A DNA stretch of 64,000 nt. Source: Montifringilla adamsi. Its lineage: Eukaryota; Chordata; Aves; Passeriformes; Passeridae. Below the pieces are notes generated by a model. That model ran no database searches. It saw only the letters and a program-made list of their open reading frames with translations, and was not told the origin of the DNA. Location of the stretch: NCBI GenBank assembly GCA_017590115.1, contig JAGGNK010008781.1, positions 7,729,371 to 7,793,370 of the forward strand, in the 5' to 3' direction. Every line of letters begins with the position of its first letter. The stretch's first letter is position 1. Made by a program: the position numbers and the translations under genes. This document shows positions 63,939 to 64,000 of the stretch, one piece after another.

Positions 63939-64000
63939 CTACAAGAGGGAGAAGCAAAAAGACAAATGAACACAAGACACAGTTCACTAAACAAACAGAG

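Overview
This window is vertebrate nuclear DNA, most likely from a bird. It holds spliced genes with GT-AG (and one GC-AG) introns. The gaps between genes are AT-rich and poor in repeats, with no recognisable Alu, L1 or LTR blocks. Introns are compact, and two GC-rich CpG islands stand out. Three genes are supported: a SEPT2-class septin (minus strand, about 1.8-30.1 kb), claudin-5 (CLDN5, plus strand, about 39.2-42.0 kb), and the 3' two thirds of CDC45 (minus strand, about 56.1 kb to beyond the right edge). This matches the CDC45-CLDN5-septin order of human 22q11.2 (the DiGeorge/velocardiofacial region) and its avian counterpart. In mammals the septin at that position is SEPT5; here the protein is clearly of SEPT2 type.

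Region by region. 1-2533: 3' UTR and downstream flank of the septin. 2534-25124: eleven coding septin exons, read right to left, giving 349 residues when joined with every phase consistent. 25150-29947: first intron. About 29.5-30.25 kb: CpG island with a non-coding first exon and promoter. 30.55-30.82 kb: a 19-unit, 15-bp GC-rich minisatellite just upstream of that promoter. 30.8-38.9 kb: intergenic, no gene seen. 38.9-40.4 kb: CpG island with a TATA-like element and the single-exon CLDN5 coding region, followed by about 2 kb of 3' UTR. 42-56 kb: large intergenic stretch with simple repeats and one weak candidate exon. 57.9-63.94 kb: eleven CDC45 coding exons covering the C-terminal 369 residues and the natural stop. 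The first roughly 200 residues lie beyond position 64000.

The three genes are neighbours by chromosomal history, not by pathway. The septin is a filament-forming GTPase, claudin-5 seals endothelial tight junctions, and CDC45 is part of the CMG replicative helicase. CLDN5 lies between the septin and CDC45, transcribed opposite to both.

I found no sign of a new biological system. The points most worth a second look are the SEPT2-type paralogue at the SEPT5 position, its GC-AG intron, the promoter-proximal minisatellite with G-quadruplex potential, the open in-frame extension upstream of CLDN5, a 66-bp near-perfect palindrome in a CDC45 intron, and a likely 3' UTR intron in CDC45. No RNA genes, CRISPR arrays, viral elements or toxin genes were recognised.
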